Shown here piece by piece: positions 19,883 through 29,240 of a stretch of 64,000 nucleotides of DNA (position 1 is the first letter of the stretch; each line of letters begins with the position of its first letter). The notes below the pieces were generated by a model that searched no databases, was not told where the DNA came from, and worked only from the letters and a program-made list of their open reading frames with translations. The stretch covers positions 1-64,000 of the forward strand of contig NZ_BBIO01000019.1 of assembly GCF_000739695.1 (NCBI RefSeq), in the 5' to 3' direction. Origin of the DNA: Tepidicaulis marinus (lineage in GTDB: Bacteria > Pseudomonadota > Alphaproteobacteria > Parvibaculales > Parvibaculaceae). Made by a program: the position numbers and the translations under genes.

Positions 19883-19897
19883 TTAAGCGCTGGTTAA
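19883..19897. promoter_or_regulatory. Perfect CtrA box (TTAA-N7-TTAA)
   Basis: TTAA at 19883-19886, seven bases, and TTAA at 19894-19897 match the established CtrA consensus exactly, with a further TTAA at 19875. ctrA itself lies in the window at 43.2 kb. On the minus strand TTAACC could serve as -35 with AACAAT 16 bp later. No clear protein gene lies immediately on either side; the DUF2189 gene starts 274 bp away. Confidence 0.6.
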
Positions 19898-20170
19898 CAC
19901 TTTGTAACTGCAGAGGTTTTCCTGTTTTCTTCCATATGACGCAGGGTCAAGTTGTGCGCTGCTCCGCTCTGCGCCCAAATGACGCAAGCAAAATCGGCGG
20001 AAAACTGCGGCCGCTTTTTTGCCGATTTCGGAGACGGGCTTTTGGCGCTCCTGGCGCGCTTTCTTTCGGGCCGGAGATGCAGCGGGATTGCCGGGCGCAT
20101 TTTCCCCGCTATGCTCATGGCGGGTGGTCGTGAAACAGCCTGAGGCAGGGGCTGGTTTTGCGCGGGAGGA

Positions 20171-20995
20171 ATGAGCGTGAGCATGGTGATGGGACAGGCT
20201 GGGGGACAGACCGGGGGACAGGCCGGGGGACAGGCAAGAGAACGGGCATCCGGGGCACCGCTTTCAATGGATTCGCCTTGGCGCTGGCTGGCGCTTGGTT
20301 GGCGGGACATGTGGGCCGTGCCGGGCATCAGCCTGACTTATGGACTGGTCTTTTTCGGTGTCTCGGCGGCGATCGTCGCCGGACTTGCCGTGCTCAGCTG
20401 GAGCGCGGTGGCGCTGGCCATGGCGGCGGGGTTCATGCTGGTCGGCCCGATGCTGGCCGTCGGCCTTTACGAGGCAAGCCGCCGGCTTGAAGCGGGCGAA
20501 CCGCTGCATTTGCGCGATATCTTTTTCGTCGCCACGAAATCCCCCTCGCAGCTTGCCCTCTTGGGCGGCGCGCTGATGCTGGTGCTGCTTATCTGGATGC
20601 GCCTTGCCACGCTGCTTTTTGCGCTCTTTTTCGGCGGCGAAGGCTTTCCGCCGCTTTCCAATTTCCTGCAAACATTGTTCTTCACCAGCCACGGGCTCGG
20701 CCTGATGGTTGTGGGCACGGCGGTCGGTGCGGTGCTTGCCGCTTTCGTGTTCGCGATCTCGGCAATTTCCGTTCCCATGCTGATGGAGCGGGATATGGAT
20801 GCGGTGAGTGCCATGGGCGAAAGCGCGCTGGCCGTGTTGCGCCACCCCAAAGAGCTTTTGCTTTGGGCCTGGCTCATTGCCGTCATCATGGCAGCCGGCC
20901 TTGCCACTTTGCTGGTGGGGATGATTATCGCCTTCCCGCTGATCGGCCATGCGACCTGGCATGCCTACCGGGATATCACCGCGCAGAAAAACTAG
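20171..20995 (+). CDS. DUF2189 integral membrane protein
   Basis: A 274-residue protein with about six membrane spans. WRWLALGWRDMWAVPGISL and LTYGLVFFGVSAAI are the start of the DUF2189 domain, and VGPMLAVGLYEASRRLEAGE is its hallmark. The first 25 residues come from a 12-bp tandem repeat (GQAGGQTGGQAGGQAR). The ribosome site GGGAGGA touches ATG 20171, so GTG 20177 or ATG 20183, both in frame, may be the true start. DUF2189 genes are often near cbb3 oxidase genes, as here; the gene converges on ccoS with 9 bp between stop codons. The biochemical role is unknown. Confidence 0.85.
   Translation: MSVSMVMGQAGGQTGGQAGGQARERASGAPLSMDSPWRWLALGWRDMWAVPGISLTYGLVFFGVSAAIVAGLAVLSWSAVALAMAAGFMLVGPMLAVGLYEASRRLEAGEPLHLRDIFFVATKSPSQLALLGGALMLVLLIWMRLATLLFALFFGGEGFPPLSNFLQTLFFTSHGLGLMVVGTAVGAVLAAFVFAISAISVPMLMERDMDAVSAMGESALAVLRHPKELLLWAWLIAVIMAAGLATLLVGMIIAFPLIGHATWHAYRDITAQKN
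20191..20238 (+). repeat. Four tandem 12-bp repeats in the DUF2189 gene
   Basis: The unit GGGACAGGCNGG occurs four times head to tail with few changes, encoding GQAG, GQTG, GQAG and GQAR. The unit length is a multiple of three, so copy-number changes would keep the frame. Confidence 0.9.
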
Positions 20996-21004
20996 CGGCG
21001 TCTT

Positions 21005-21178
21005 CTATTTTTCTTTGGGCTCTTCGGGCGCCTCTTCGTTGTCATCTTCGAAGAGAATGCGCTCGGCCGCCCCGTCGAGATCGTCATATTGGCCGGTCTT
21101 GAGCGACCAGAGAAAGGCGACAAGTCCCAGAAGGCCGAGGCCGAGAGCGATGGGGATGAGGAAGAGCAGCGCTTCCAT
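21005..21178 (-). CDS. ccoS: cbb3 oxidase maturation protein CcoS
   Basis: A short 57-residue gene. MEALLFLIPIALGLGLLGLV forms the only membrane span, followed by AFLWSLKTGQYDDLDGAAER, the CcoS signature with its conserved Trp, Gln-Tyr-Asp-Asp and Glu-Arg, and a charged acidic tail. It starts three bases after the ccoI stop codon, as the last gene of the ccoGHIS unit. CcoS is needed to insert cofactors into the catalytic subunit CcoN. Confidence 0.93.
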   Translation of the reverse strand: MEALLFLIPIALGLGLLGLVAFLWSLKTGQYDDLDGAAERILFEDDNEEAPEEPKEK

Positions 21179-21181
21179 GGC

Positions 21182-23380
21182 TCAGCGTTCCTGAAAGCGG
21201 GTCAGGTTGAGCCTGAGCGCATTGCCGATCACCGAGAGCGAAGAAGCGGACATCGCCACGGCTGCGATGAGCGGCGTCACGAAACCCATCACGGCGAGCG
21301 GGATGGCCACAGCGTTGTAAGCGAAGGAAAGGCCGAAATTCTGCAACACGAGGCGGCGGGAAATGCGCGCAATGCGTACCGCCTCGAGAACCGGGGCAAG
21401 TTTCTGGCCCTGGAAAATGAAATCCGCCGCCGTTTGGGAAATATCAGCCGCGCTGGCCGGCGACATGGAAACGTAAGCCGCTTTCAGGCAGGGCGCATCG
21501 TTCAGCCCGTCCCCGATCATCAGCACACGTTTGCCGTCCGCTTCCGCTGCCTTCAGCGCCGCGATCTTTTGCTGGGGCGTGCACTCGCCCTGCCAGTCGG
21601 TGATGGCAAGGCGCTTTGCGGTGGCGGCAACGATTTCCTCTCTGTCGCCGGAAAGCAATTTGACAGGCAGGCCGCGCGCCTGCAGCGCATGGACAATCGC
21701 CTCGGCATCGGGGCGCAGGCGGTCGGTGAACAGGAAACGGCAAGGCGCGCCGTGGCCTGACAGCCAGAATTCGGAGGCATTTGTGCTGTGCGCGGGCTGC
21801 GCATTTTCCGCTTCGGCCAAGCCTTCCAGCGCGAAGGCTTTTTTGCCGAGACGGATTTCCTGCCCCCGCCAAGTGGCGGAGAGACCGAGGCCGGGATGTT
21901 CTTGCAGATCGCTTATCTCGGCAAGTGGCATGCCCGCGGCAGCGCGCGTCATGGCTTCGGAGAGCGGGTGCTTGGAGCGGGCGGCAAGCGCGCCGGCGAG
22001 CGACAGGTCGGCGTCCAAAATTTCTTCGCGGTTGCAAAGCTCGGGCTTGCCTTCGGTCAGCGTGCCGGTCTTGTCGAAAAACACGGTGTCGATATCGGCG
22101 AGTTTTTCCAGCCCGTCGGAAGATTTGACGAGAATGCCGCGCTGGAGAAGGCGGCCCGTCGCCACGACCTGCACGATGGGCACGGCAAGGGCAAGGGCGC
22201 AGGGACAGGTGATGATGAGCACGGCGACGGCGTTAATGAGCCCTGTCTGCCAGCCTGCGCCAAGCGCCAGCCAGAGAAGCAGTGTGGCGGCGGCGAGCGC
22301 GTGCACGGCGGGCGCATAATAGCGCGAGACACGGTCGGCAAGGCGCACATAGCCCGCGCGGCCCTGCTCGGCCGCTTCCATCAGACGCACGATTTCGGCA
22401 AGCAGGGTTTCATCGTTGCGCGCGGTGACGCGCACGGTAAGCGCGGCGCCGAGGTTCATCGTGCCGGCGAAAACCTTCGTGCCGGGAGCCGCCGTTTCCG
22501 GCACCGTCTCGCCGGTGACGAGCGATTTGTCGATATCGCTCACACCTTCCAGCACCACCCCGTCGGCGGGAAGGCGCATGCCGCTTGCCACGGATATTTT
22601 CATCCCCGGATCGAGCCTATCCACGGGCACGGCGCTGATGGTGCCGTCCGGCATGATGACGTTGGCCGCAACGGCCCGCAGCGCCAAAAGGTTCTGCGCC
22701 ACCGAGCAGGCTTTGCTGCGCGCTTTGACATCGAGATAGCGCCCGATCAGCAAGAAGAAGAGGAGGCTGACGCTCGCATCGAAATAGGCGTGCTCGGCAT
22801 GGGTGATGGTTTGAACGAGGCTCATGCCCGCCGAAAGAATGACGGCGAGGGAAATCGGCACATCCATATTGGTGTGCCCGGCTCTCAAGGCCTTGAAGGC
22901 GGATTTGAAAAAGGGCTGGCCCGCATAGGCCACGGCGGGCAGAGCGATCAGCGCCGAGATCCAGTGAAAAAGCGCGCGCGTTTCCACTTCCATGTCGCTG
23001 ACAAGGCCGGACCAGACGGAGACGGAAAGCAGCATGACATTGGCGGCTGCAAAACCGGCGACGCCCGTGGCGCGCAAAAGATCACGGCCCTGTTCCTCAT
23101 CGAGCGCGCCCATGATTTGCGGGTCGTAGGGCACGGCTTCAAAGCCGAGCTCGCTCAGCTTTTCGGTGATGGGGGGAATATGCGCGCGGCGCTGCCAGCG
23201 CACGGCGACGCGTTTGGTGGAAAGATTGGCGCGCACATAGGTAATGCCGTCGAGCGCGCCGAGGCCCTTTTCGATTTTGTTCATGCAGCCGGCGCAATGC
23301 ATGCCGTCGACGATCAGGTCGAGCTCGGCCTCGTCTTCCCCATGGGGGCGTACATAATGATCGGCAAGGGCCTGAGCCAT
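21182..23380 (-). CDS. ccoI: Copper-translocating P-type ATPase CcoI/FixI for cbb3 oxidase assembly
   Basis: A 732-residue P1B-type ATPase. The N-terminal metal-binding domain has VDGMHCAGCMNKIEKGL (~24-40). The transport motif is ITCPCALALAVP with its CPC. FFDKTGTLTEGKPE holds the phosphorylated Asp, and MIGDGLNDAPCLKAA is the hinge motif. The length fits CcoI/FixI. In other bacteria this pump exports Cu+ to the periplasm for the CuB centre of CcoN. It lies 4 bp after ccoH and 3 bp before ccoS on the same strand, so translation is probably coupled. Confidence 0.96.
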   Translation of the reverse strand: MAQALADHYVRPHGEDEAELDLIVDGMHCAGCMNKIEKGLGALDGITYVRANLSTKRVAVRWQRRAHIPPITEKLSELGFEAVPYDPQIMGALDEEQGRDLLRATGVAGFAAANVMLLSVSVWSGLVSDMEVETRALFHWISALIALPAVAYAGQPFFKSAFKALRAGHTNMDVPISLAVILSAGMSLVQTITHAEHAYFDASVSLLFFLLIGRYLDVKARSKACSVAQNLLALRAVAANVIMPDGTISAVPVDRLDPGMKISVASGMRLPADGVVLEGVSDIDKSLVTGETVPETAAPGTKVFAGTMNLGAALTVRVTARNDETLLAEIVRLMEAAEQGRAGYVRLADRVSRYYAPAVHALAAATLLLWLALGAGWQTGLINAVAVLIITCPCALALAVPIVQVVATGRLLQRGILVKSSDGLEKLADIDTVFFDKTGTLTEGKPELCNREEILDADLSLAGALAARSKHPLSEAMTRAAAGMPLAEISDLQEHPGLGLSATWRGQEIRLGKKAFALEGLAEAENAQPAHSTNASEFWLSGHGAPCRFLFTDRLRPDAEAIVHALQARGLPVKLLSGDREEIVAATAKRLAITDWQGECTPQQKIAALKAAEADGKRVLMIGDGLNDAPCLKAAYVSMSPASAADISQTAADFIFQGQKLAPVLEAVRIARISRRLVLQNFGLSFAYNAVAIPLAVMGFVTPLIAAVAMSASSLSVIGNALRLNLTRFQER

Positions 23381-23384
23381 GGCG

Positions 23385-23945
23385 TTACTGCGCTTTCGCC
23401 TCGTCCGTTCCGGCGGGAGATGCGCTCTCTGCCGTCAGGAACACTCTTTTTTCTTCGGCATATAGAAGCTCGCCCTGCCGGCGGGCCGAAACATCGAGCA
23501 GCCAATTGCCGGGGGCGGGCAGCGTCAGAACAGCTTCATACGTGCCGGGGCGGGTTTCAACCGCCGAAAGCGCTTGGTCCTTACCTTCGGCAACCGGGCG
23601 GCGCAGCGCCAGCGAGAGATCGAGCCCGCTGACGGGCGCGCCGTTTCTGTCCTGCATGGTCAAAAGAAATGTCGTGTCGAGGGCGCCAGCCACGCTGTGG
23701 CTGATATCGAGCGACCAGCCGCGCTCTTCCTGCGCCTTGGCCGCGGCCAGCACGTCGTTATAGGCGCGGCCTCTTTTGTAAGCGTTCTCGGTTTCCACTC
23801 CGTCGAAGGTGGAAAGGGCGTAATAGGACATGATGATGTTGGCGCCGATGACGACGAAAAAGAAAGCGCCGAGATAGAGCAGAAACTTGCGGCCCGTGAG
23901 GACGCCCGCCCAGGTGGCCGGTTTGAAATCCGGATGCTGGCTCAT
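23385..23945 (-). CDS. ccoH: cbb3 oxidase accessory protein CcoH/FixH
   Basis: A 186-residue protein with one N-terminal membrane span (KFLLYLGAFFFVVIGANIIM) followed by the FixH domain: YYALSTFDGVETENAYKRGR and YNDVLAAAKAQEERGW. The rest looks like a periplasmic beta domain. FixH/CcoH associates with the forming oxidase and is needed for stable subunits. It overlaps ccoG by four bases (ATGA), showing translational coupling. Confidence 0.94.
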   Translation of the reverse strand: MSQHPDFKPATWAGVLTGRKFLLYLGAFFFVVIGANIIMSYYALSTFDGVETENAYKRGRAYNDVLAAAKAQEERGWSLDISHSVAGALDTTFLLTMQDRNGAPVSGLDLSLALRRPVAEGKDQALSAVETRPGTYEAVLTLPAPGNWLLDVSARRQGELLYAEEKRVFLTAESASPAGTDEAKAQ

Positions 23946-25480
23946 TTTTGCGGTCCTCTGAAAACCGTGGCGTTTTCTACGGCTTCGCCGGTGCGCAGAT
24001 TTTCGACGGTGAAGGCGAATTCGGCTTCCCCGTCGTCCAGGCGGCCGAGCGCGTCCACCGGCAGAATGACATACATTTTGATGGATTTCAGGCTGTCGGC
24101 CTCCGCCGCCACGATTTGCGGGCCCTGGGTGTCGCGGCCCTGGACGGTCAAGACGCCCTCGGGCAGGCCTTCGATGGCGACACGGAAATCGGCCGCTTCA
24201 TGGTCCATATTCAGGATCTTGACCTGATAACCGTTGCGGATGCTGCCATCGGAGAGCTGGACGAAAAGCGGGTTGCGGTCGCGCAGCACATTCACCTCGA
24301 GTTGGGCGCGGGTGGCGAAGGTGTTGACCATGATGGCGGTGACCAGCAGCAAAAGGCCGGAATAGATGACGGTGCGCGGACGGATGAGGCGCACTTTTTC
24401 CTTCATCCCGAGGCGGCGGGCTTCCTTGTTGGCCGGCGTATCGTAGCCGATCAGGTTCCGCGGGCGCTCCACCTTGTCCATGATCTCATTGCAGGCATCG
24501 ATGCAAAGCGCGCATTGGATGCACTCAAGCTGCATGCCGTCGCGAATGTCGATACCCATGGGACAGGCGGCAACGCATTGGCCGCAATCGATGCAATCCC
24601 CGCGCCCGTCCCAGCTCGTGCCCTTTTTGTGCGGGCCGCGCGGTTCGCCCCGGTCGGGTTTATAGGAGACGAGTAGGGAATCATCGTCGAACATGGCGCC
24701 CTGAATGCGCGGCCAGGGGCACATGTAAGTGCAGACCTGTTCGCGGGCGATGCCGCCCAGCAGATAGGTCGTGCCGGTGAAAAGGCCGATAAAGATATAA
24801 GCGATGAGCGGCGCCTCGAGCGTGACGAGATCGCTTGCAAGCGTGGGGGCATCGGCGAAATAGAAGACCCAGGCCCCGCCCGTGGCAATGGCGATGAGGA
24901 GCCAGACAATGTGCTTGCCGGTCTTGCGGGCAAGTTTGCCCAGCGACCAGGGGCTTTTGTCGAGGCGGATGCGCGCTGCGCGCTCGCCTTCGAAGAGCCG
25001 CTCCACATAAATGAAGAGGTCCGTCCAGACGGTTTGCGGGCAGGTATAACCGCACCAGACACGCCCGGCGAGGGAGGTGACGAGGAAGAGCAGCAGCGAT
25101 GCCAGAATGAGCAGGCCCGTCAGGTAATAGATTTCCTGCGGCCAGATTTCGATGAAGAAGAAATAGAAACGCCGCGCGGGCAGGTCGAGCAGCACCGCCT
25201 GGTCGGGCGCGTTCGGTCCCCGGTCCCAGCGCAGCCAGGGCGTGATGTAATAGATGGCGAGTGTGATGGCCATGACGGCCCATTTCAGCCGCCGGAAGGT
25301 GCCGTGCACGAGCTTCGGGTAGACTTTGACGCGGCTGGCGAAAAGCGGCCGGTTCTGCTCGGCGTTGACCGCCGTGATCGTTTCACCGTCCGTACCATGG
25401 GCAGCGTCAAAATCGGCGGCCTGGCGGGCAAGGCCAGCCAGTTTGTCGGCAGGGGAGGCATTCAAGACATCGCTCGCCAT
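23942..25480 (-). CDS. ccoG: cbb3 oxidase accessory iron-sulfur protein CcoG/FixG
   Basis: A 512-residue membrane protein. Several spans occupy the first ~260 residues, with WCGYTCPQTVWTDLF between them. Two [4Fe-4S] motifs follow: CIDCGQCVAACPMGIDI and CIQCALCIDACN. A C-terminal immunoglobulin-like domain (ARGAQLEV-like start, RDRNPLFVQLSDGSIRNGY) ends the protein. CcoG is established as a copper reductase that helps deliver Cu+ to the oxidase. It is the first gene of ccoGHIS and lies 194 bp downstream of ccoP, after a terminator. Confidence 0.95.
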   Translation of the reverse strand: MASDVLNASPADKLAGLARQAADFDAAHGTDGETITAVNAEQNRPLFASRVKVYPKLVHGTFRRLKWAVMAITLAIYYITPWLRWDRGPNAPDQAVLLDLPARRFYFFFIEIWPQEIYYLTGLLILASLLLFLVTSLAGRVWCGYTCPQTVWTDLFIYVERLFEGERAARIRLDKSPWSLGKLARKTGKHIVWLLIAIATGGAWVFYFADAPTLASDLVTLEAPLIAYIFIGLFTGTTYLLGGIAREQVCTYMCPWPRIQGAMFDDDSLLVSYKPDRGEPRGPHKKGTSWDGRGDCIDCGQCVAACPMGIDIRDGMQLECIQCALCIDACNEIMDKVERPRNLIGYDTPANKEARRLGMKEKVRLIRPRTVIYSGLLLLVTAIMVNTFATRAQLEVNVLRDRNPLFVQLSDGSIRNGYQVKILNMDHEAADFRVAIEGLPEGVLTVQGRDTQGPQIVAAEADSLKSIKMYVILPVDALGRLDDGEAEFAFTVENLRTGEAVENATVFRGPQK

Positions 25481-25607
25481 AAAACTCTCCGGGTGGCAAG
25501 AATGGACCTTCTCTTGCTCTTATAAAGAGGGCTGAAAGGTGAACGATCCGGCGATTTGACGCTGCGCCATTTTGTCACCAGCGAAAGTTCGCCTTTCTGC
25601 CGTCTTT

Positions 25608-25646
25608 AAAAGAGCAAGGCCCCGCCCTTCAGGGCAGGGCCTTGCC
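25608..25646 (-). terminator. Terminator after ccoP
   Basis: On the minus strand GCAAGGCCCTGCCC pairs with GGGCGGGGCCTTGC over a TGAA loop, then TCTTTT. It ends the ccoNOQP transcript before ccoG, so ccoGHIS needs its own promoter or readthrough. Confidence 0.88.
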
Positions 25647-25674
25647 GGATCGTCTTATCCGCTTGCGCGGGGCC

Positions 25675-26556
25675 TTATTGGCCGCCGCCCAGCGTATGCA
25701 CGTAAAGCGTCAGTTCCTTGATCTCCGCATCCGTCAGACGCCCGCCCCAGGCCGGCATCACGCCCGCCCGTGCCTTGGCGATGCTTTCGTAAATGTCGGA
25801 GCGGTTGCCGCCATAAAGCCAGATGGCATCGGTCAGGTTGGGCGCGCCCAGTTCCTGATTGCCTGCGCCGCTCTCGCCGTGGCAGGCGGCGCATTGCTGG
25901 GCGAAAATTTCAGCGCCCGCCTCGGCACCTTCGGTCATCTCGCCCTGGCCGGAAATGGCTAAGACGTAATCGGTGACATTACCCACTTCCTCGCGGCTTA
26001 GAATACCGTCGGTGAGGAAGCGCGGCATCATGTTGAAGCGGGTGTCATCGTCCAGCTCCCAACGGATGCCGTGGGTGATCGTGGTCTGGATGGCCTCGAG
26101 CGTGCCGCCCCAAATCCAGTTGTCGTCATTGAGGTTGGGATAGCCCTTGAAGCCTTGGGCGCCCGAACCGTGGCAGGGTGCGCAATTGTCACCGAAAAGC
26201 GCCTTGCCGCCGGCAACGGCCAGTTCCATCAATTCCGGGTTTGCCTGAATTTTGGAAATATCCGTCGCTGCAATGGCCTGCATGTAATCGGCACGGCCTT
26301 CTTCGATGGCGGCCAGTTCTTCCGTCACGGCGCCGCGCTGGCTGTAGCCCAGAACGCCTTCCAGCGCCGTCCATTCGCCGTTCCAGAAGACGGGCCAGGA
26401 CGGCATGAAAACGAAATAGGCAAGCGACCAGACGATGGTGGCATAGAAAGTGTAGACCCACCATTTGGGCAGCGGATTGTTAAGTTCGCGGATGTCGTCC
26501 CACTCGTGACCCGTGGTTTCGACGCCGGTGATTTCGTCTTTATGCGGGGTGCTCAT
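25675..26556 (-). CDS. ccoP: cbb3-type cytochrome c oxidase diheme subunit CcoP
   Basis: A 293-residue membrane-anchored diheme cytochrome c. One span (WWVYTFYATIVWSLAYFVFM, ~33-52) precedes two c-type heme domains with CAPCHG and CAACHG. HEWDDIRELNNPLPKWW before the span is the CcoP signature. WIWGGTLEAIQTTI and AIWLYGGNRSDIYESI are the conserved region after each heme motif. It passes electrons from soluble cytochrome c to the CcoO/CcoN centres. It overlaps ccoQ by four bases. Confidence 0.97.
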   Translation of the reverse strand: MSTPHKDEITGVETTGHEWDDIRELNNPLPKWWVYTFYATIVWSLAYFVFMPSWPVFWNGEWTALEGVLGYSQRGAVTEELAAIEEGRADYMQAIAATDISKIQANPELMELAVAGGKALFGDNCAPCHGSGAQGFKGYPNLNDDNWIWGGTLEAIQTTITHGIRWELDDDTRFNMMPRFLTDGILSREEVGNVTDYVLAISGQGEMTEGAEAGAEIFAQQCAACHGESGAGNQELGAPNLTDAIWLYGGNRSDIYESIAKARAGVMPAWGGRLTDAEIKELTLYVHTLGGGQ

Positions 26557-26747
26557 TTCTTCTCTTCCCCATTCTCTTCATCGTTGAGGGGCTCTTCATC
26601 GTTCAGAGGCAGGCGGGAGGCTTTTTCGAACTTCTTCTTGTTGGACGGCCAGAAAGCGTAAGCGATCGCGCCGATGAACAAGACGAAGAGGAAAACGAGA
26701 CCCCAGGTGCCGGCAAAATGCGAAAAATCTTCATAGGTCACTGGCAC
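26553..26747 (-). CDS. ccoQ: cbb3 oxidase small subunit CcoQ
   Basis: A 64-residue protein. HFAGTWGLVFLFVLFIGAIA and YAFWPSNKKKFEKASRLPL are the single span and the conserved FWP-N-K-FE stretch of CcoQ. The acidic tail repeats PLNDEE twice, from a short DNA duplication. CcoQ protects the oxidase under oxygen in some species. It lies 3 bp after ccoO and overlaps ccoP. Confidence 0.93.
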   Translation of the reverse strand: MPVTYEDFSHFAGTWGLVFLFVLFIGAIAYAFWPSNKKKFEKASRLPLNDEEPLNDEENGEEKK

Positions 26748-26750
26748 CTC

Positions 26751-27485
26751 CTATTGCTGTTCGAAGACGGCGTCTTCGTAAGCGCTGAAATCGACGAGCG
26801 TGCCGAGCATTTGCAGATAGGCGATGAGCGCATCGAGCTCGGTGATCTCGTTCGGATTGCCGTCGAAATCGCGCACCACGGCCTTGGCATAGCGTTCCTG
26901 CAGCCCGTCATAATCGGAGTCGGGGTTGGCTTGCGCTTCAAGGTCGGCCCGGGCATTGGCGATCTGCTCGTCGCTATAGGCCTGGCTGATCGTCAGGCGC
27001 ATGGCTTTCAGATCGTTCTCGATGTCGCGGTATTCGAGCGGCGTTTCGGCAAGGAAGCCGTAGCCGGGCATGATGGATTCGGGCACCACCGCACGCGGGT
27101 TTTGCATATGAATGCGGTGCCATTCGTCCGAATATTTGCCGCCGACACGGGCAAGGTCGGGCCCTGTCCGCTTCGAGCCCCATTGGAAGGGGTGGTCGTA
27201 TTTACTTTCCGCGGCCAGCGAATAATGCCCGTAGCGTTCCACTTCCGAGCGCAGCGAGCGCACCATCTGGCTGTGGCAGGTGTAGCACCCTTCACGGATA
27301 TAGATGTTGCGGCCCTTGAGCTCGAGCGGGGTATAGGGGCGCACGCCCTCCACATCCTCGATCGTGGTGTTGATGAGGAAGGTGGGGACGATTTCGACGA
27401 TACCGCCGATCGCCACCGTGATCAGGGTAAGCACGAGAAGAAGGATCGAATTCTTCTCGATGGTTTCATGCTTGAATCTAGCCAT
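26751..27485 (-). CDS. ccoO: cbb3-type cytochrome c oxidase monoheme subunit CcoO
   Basis: A 244-residue membrane-anchored cytochrome c. [20 protein letters not shown] is the N-terminal span, and [20 protein letters not shown] carries the heme c motif. [13 protein letters not shown] contains the Met that should be the distal heme ligand. The length matches FixO/CcoO. GGAGGCTC before ATG 27485 is the ribosome site. It lies 13 bp after ccoN. Confidence 0.97.
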   Translation of the reverse strand: MARFKHETIEKNSILLLVLTLITVAIGGIVEIVPTFLINTTIEDVEGVRPYTPLELKGRNIYIREGCYTCHSQMVRSLRSEVERYGHYSLAAESKYDHPFQWGSKRTGPDLARVGGKYSDEWHRIHMQNPRAVVPESIMPGYGFLAETPLEYRDIENDLKAMRLTISQAYSDEQIANARADLEAQANPDSDYDGLQERYAKAVVRDFDGNPNEITELDALIAYLQMLGTLVDFSAYEDAVFEQQ

Positions 27486-27498
27486 CGTGAGAGCCTCC

Positions 27499-29181
27499 TT
27501 ACTCGGCCGGTGTTGCGATGATCTGGCCGGAGCCTGCGGGTGCTGCGTCTAGCTTTTCGCCCTGGCGCACATCGCCGCGGATGGTCCGGTAGACGTTGTA
27601 GACCATGATCAGCGCGCCAAGCAGGAACAGCACGCCGCCCAGCCCACGGATGATGTAGAAGGGATGCATCGCTTCCACGGTTTCCACGAAGGAATATTCG
27701 AGGAGGCCGAGGTCGTTATACGCCCGCCACATCAGGCCCTGCATGATGCCGGAGACCCACATGGAGGTGATGTAGAGCACGATCCCGAGCGTCGCGACCC
27801 AGAAGTGCCAGGAGACGAGGGCAAGGGAGTAAAGCTCCTTGCGCCGCCAAAGCCAGGGCACGAGGCAGTAGATCGCGCCGAAGGAAACGAAGCCCACCCA
27901 GCCGAGCGCGCCGGAATGCACATGGCCGATCGTCCAGTCCGTGTAATGGCTGAGCGAGTTCACCGCCTTGATGGACATGACCGGGCCTTCGAAGGTGGAC
28001 ATGCCGTAGAAGGCGATGGAGACGACAAGCATGCGGATGACAGGATCGGTGCGCAGCTTGTCCCAGGCGCCGGACAGCGTCATCAGACCGTTGATCATGC
28101 CGCCCCAGGACGGCATCCAGAGCATGATGGAGAAGGTCATGCCGAGGGTCTGCGCCCAGTCGGGCAGCGCGGTGAAGTGAAGGTGGTGCGGACCTGCCCA
28201 GATATAAAGGAAGATCAGCGCCCAGAAGTGGATGATCGACAGACGGTAGGAATAAACCGGCCGCTCGGCGCGCTTCGGCACGAAGTAATACATCATGCCG
28301 AGGAAGCCGGCGGTCAGGAAGAAGCCCACCGCATTATGGCCGTACCACCACTGAATGAGCGCGTCCTGCACGCCGCCGAAGAACGTGTAGCTCTTGACGG
28401 AAAGCAGCGAGACCGGGATCGACAGGTTATTGCCGATATGCAGCATCGCGATGGTGACGATGAAAGCGAGGTAGAACCAGTTGGCCACATAAATGTGGGG
28501 CTCGCGCCGTTTGGCAAGCGTCACGAGGAAGACCAAAAGATAGACGACCCAGACGATGGTCAGCCAGAGGTCCACATACCATTCGGGCTCCGCATATTCC
28601 TTAGACTGGGTGACGCCCATCAGGTAGCCCGTGGCGGCCAGCACGATGAAGAGCTGGTAGCCCCAGAAGACGAACCAGGGGGCGATGTCGCCGGCAAGGC
28701 GCGTCTTGCAGGTGCGCTGCACGGCATAAAAAGATGTCGCGATCAGCGCGTTGCCGCCGAAAGCGAAAATCACCGCCGAGGTGTGCAGCGGACGCAGCCG
28801 GCCGAAGGACAGCCAGGAAACGTCGAAATTGAGCACCGGAAAGGCGAGCTGGAAGGCGATGAGCACGCCGACGGCAAAGCCGGCAATACCCCAGAAGAGC
28901 GTCGCGATGACGCCGGCGCGGATGACGCCGTCGCTATATTGCACGCCGTCCTGGGCCTGCGGGGCGGGGCCGCGCTCCAGCGCATCGAAATGACGCTTGC
29001 CCAGCGCAAAGAGCCCGAAAACGAAGAACAGCAGGAAGAAGGTCGCATGGGTGGCCATCGCCGCTTCATGCGTTTTTGCTGCGATATAAATGCTTAGGAA
29101 CGCGCCCAGTACAAATGCGGCGCCGACGCCCAGCGTCGCCGCGCCGAATGTGCCCGCGCCTGCTTCTTTGGAAGCCGCCAT
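27499..29181 (-). CDS. ccoN: cbb3-type cytochrome c oxidase catalytic subunit CcoN
   Basis: A 560-residue heme-copper oxidase subunit with about 12-14 membrane spans. [20 protein letters not shown] has the low-spin heme region, [20 protein letters not shown] holds the CuB His of the active site, and [19 protein letters not shown] carries the neighbouring His pair. It reduces oxygen to water with high affinity and pumps protons. AGGAGATTCCG precedes ATG 29181; upstream in-frame codons would give a basic tail not found in the family. A likely Fnr box lies 60 bp upstream. Confidence 0.97.
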   Translation of the reverse strand: MAASKEAGAGTFGAATLGVGAAFVLGAFLSIYIAAKTHEAAMATHATFFLLFFVFGLFALGKRHFDALERGPAPQAQDGVQYSDGVIRAGVIATLFWGIAGFAVGVLIAFQLAFPVLNFDVSWLSFGRLRPLHTSAVIFAFGGNALIATSFYAVQRTCKTRLAGDIAPWFVFWGYQLFIVLAATGYLMGVTQSKEYAEPEWYVDLWLTIVWVVYLLVFLVTLAKRREPHIYVANWFYLAFIVTIAMLHIGNNLSIPVSLLSVKSYTFFGGVQDALIQWWYGHNAVGFFLTAGFLGMMYYFVPKRAERPVYSYRLSIIHFWALIFLYIWAGPHHLHFTALPDWAQTLGMTFSIMLWMPSWGGMINGLMTLSGAWDKLRTDPVIRMLVVSIAFYGMSTFEGPVMSIKAVNSLSHYTDWTIGHVHSGALGWVGFVSFGAIYCLVPWLWRRKELYSLALVSWHFWVATLGIVLYITSMWVSGIMQGLMWRAYNDLGLLEYSFVETVEAMHPFYIIRGLGGVLFLLGALIMVYNVYRTIRGDVRQGEKLDAAPAGSGQIIATPAE

Positions 29182-29240
29182 CGGAATCTCCTGAATATTG
29201 CCTCTGCGGCTTCTTTTAGGGCGGGGCAGAGAGGCACGCT

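Larger units (their letters stand above)
19638..20170. other. 533-bp intergenic region without a recognised gene
   Basis: It contains a strong bidirectional terminator (19719-19768), an AT-rich stretch with a perfect CtrA box (19883-19897) and further GC-rich sequence before the DUF2189 gene. Open frames on both strands here have low-complexity or Pro/Ser-rich translations and cross the terminator, so I do not call them. A small transcript from the CtrA box toward the terminator is possible. Confidence 0.6.

Noticed and set aside
19894-20328. A 144-codon minus-strand frame before the DUF2189 gene
   Set aside because: Its Cys-Pro-Pro repeats are the complement of the 12-bp tandem repeat; there is no family signal.
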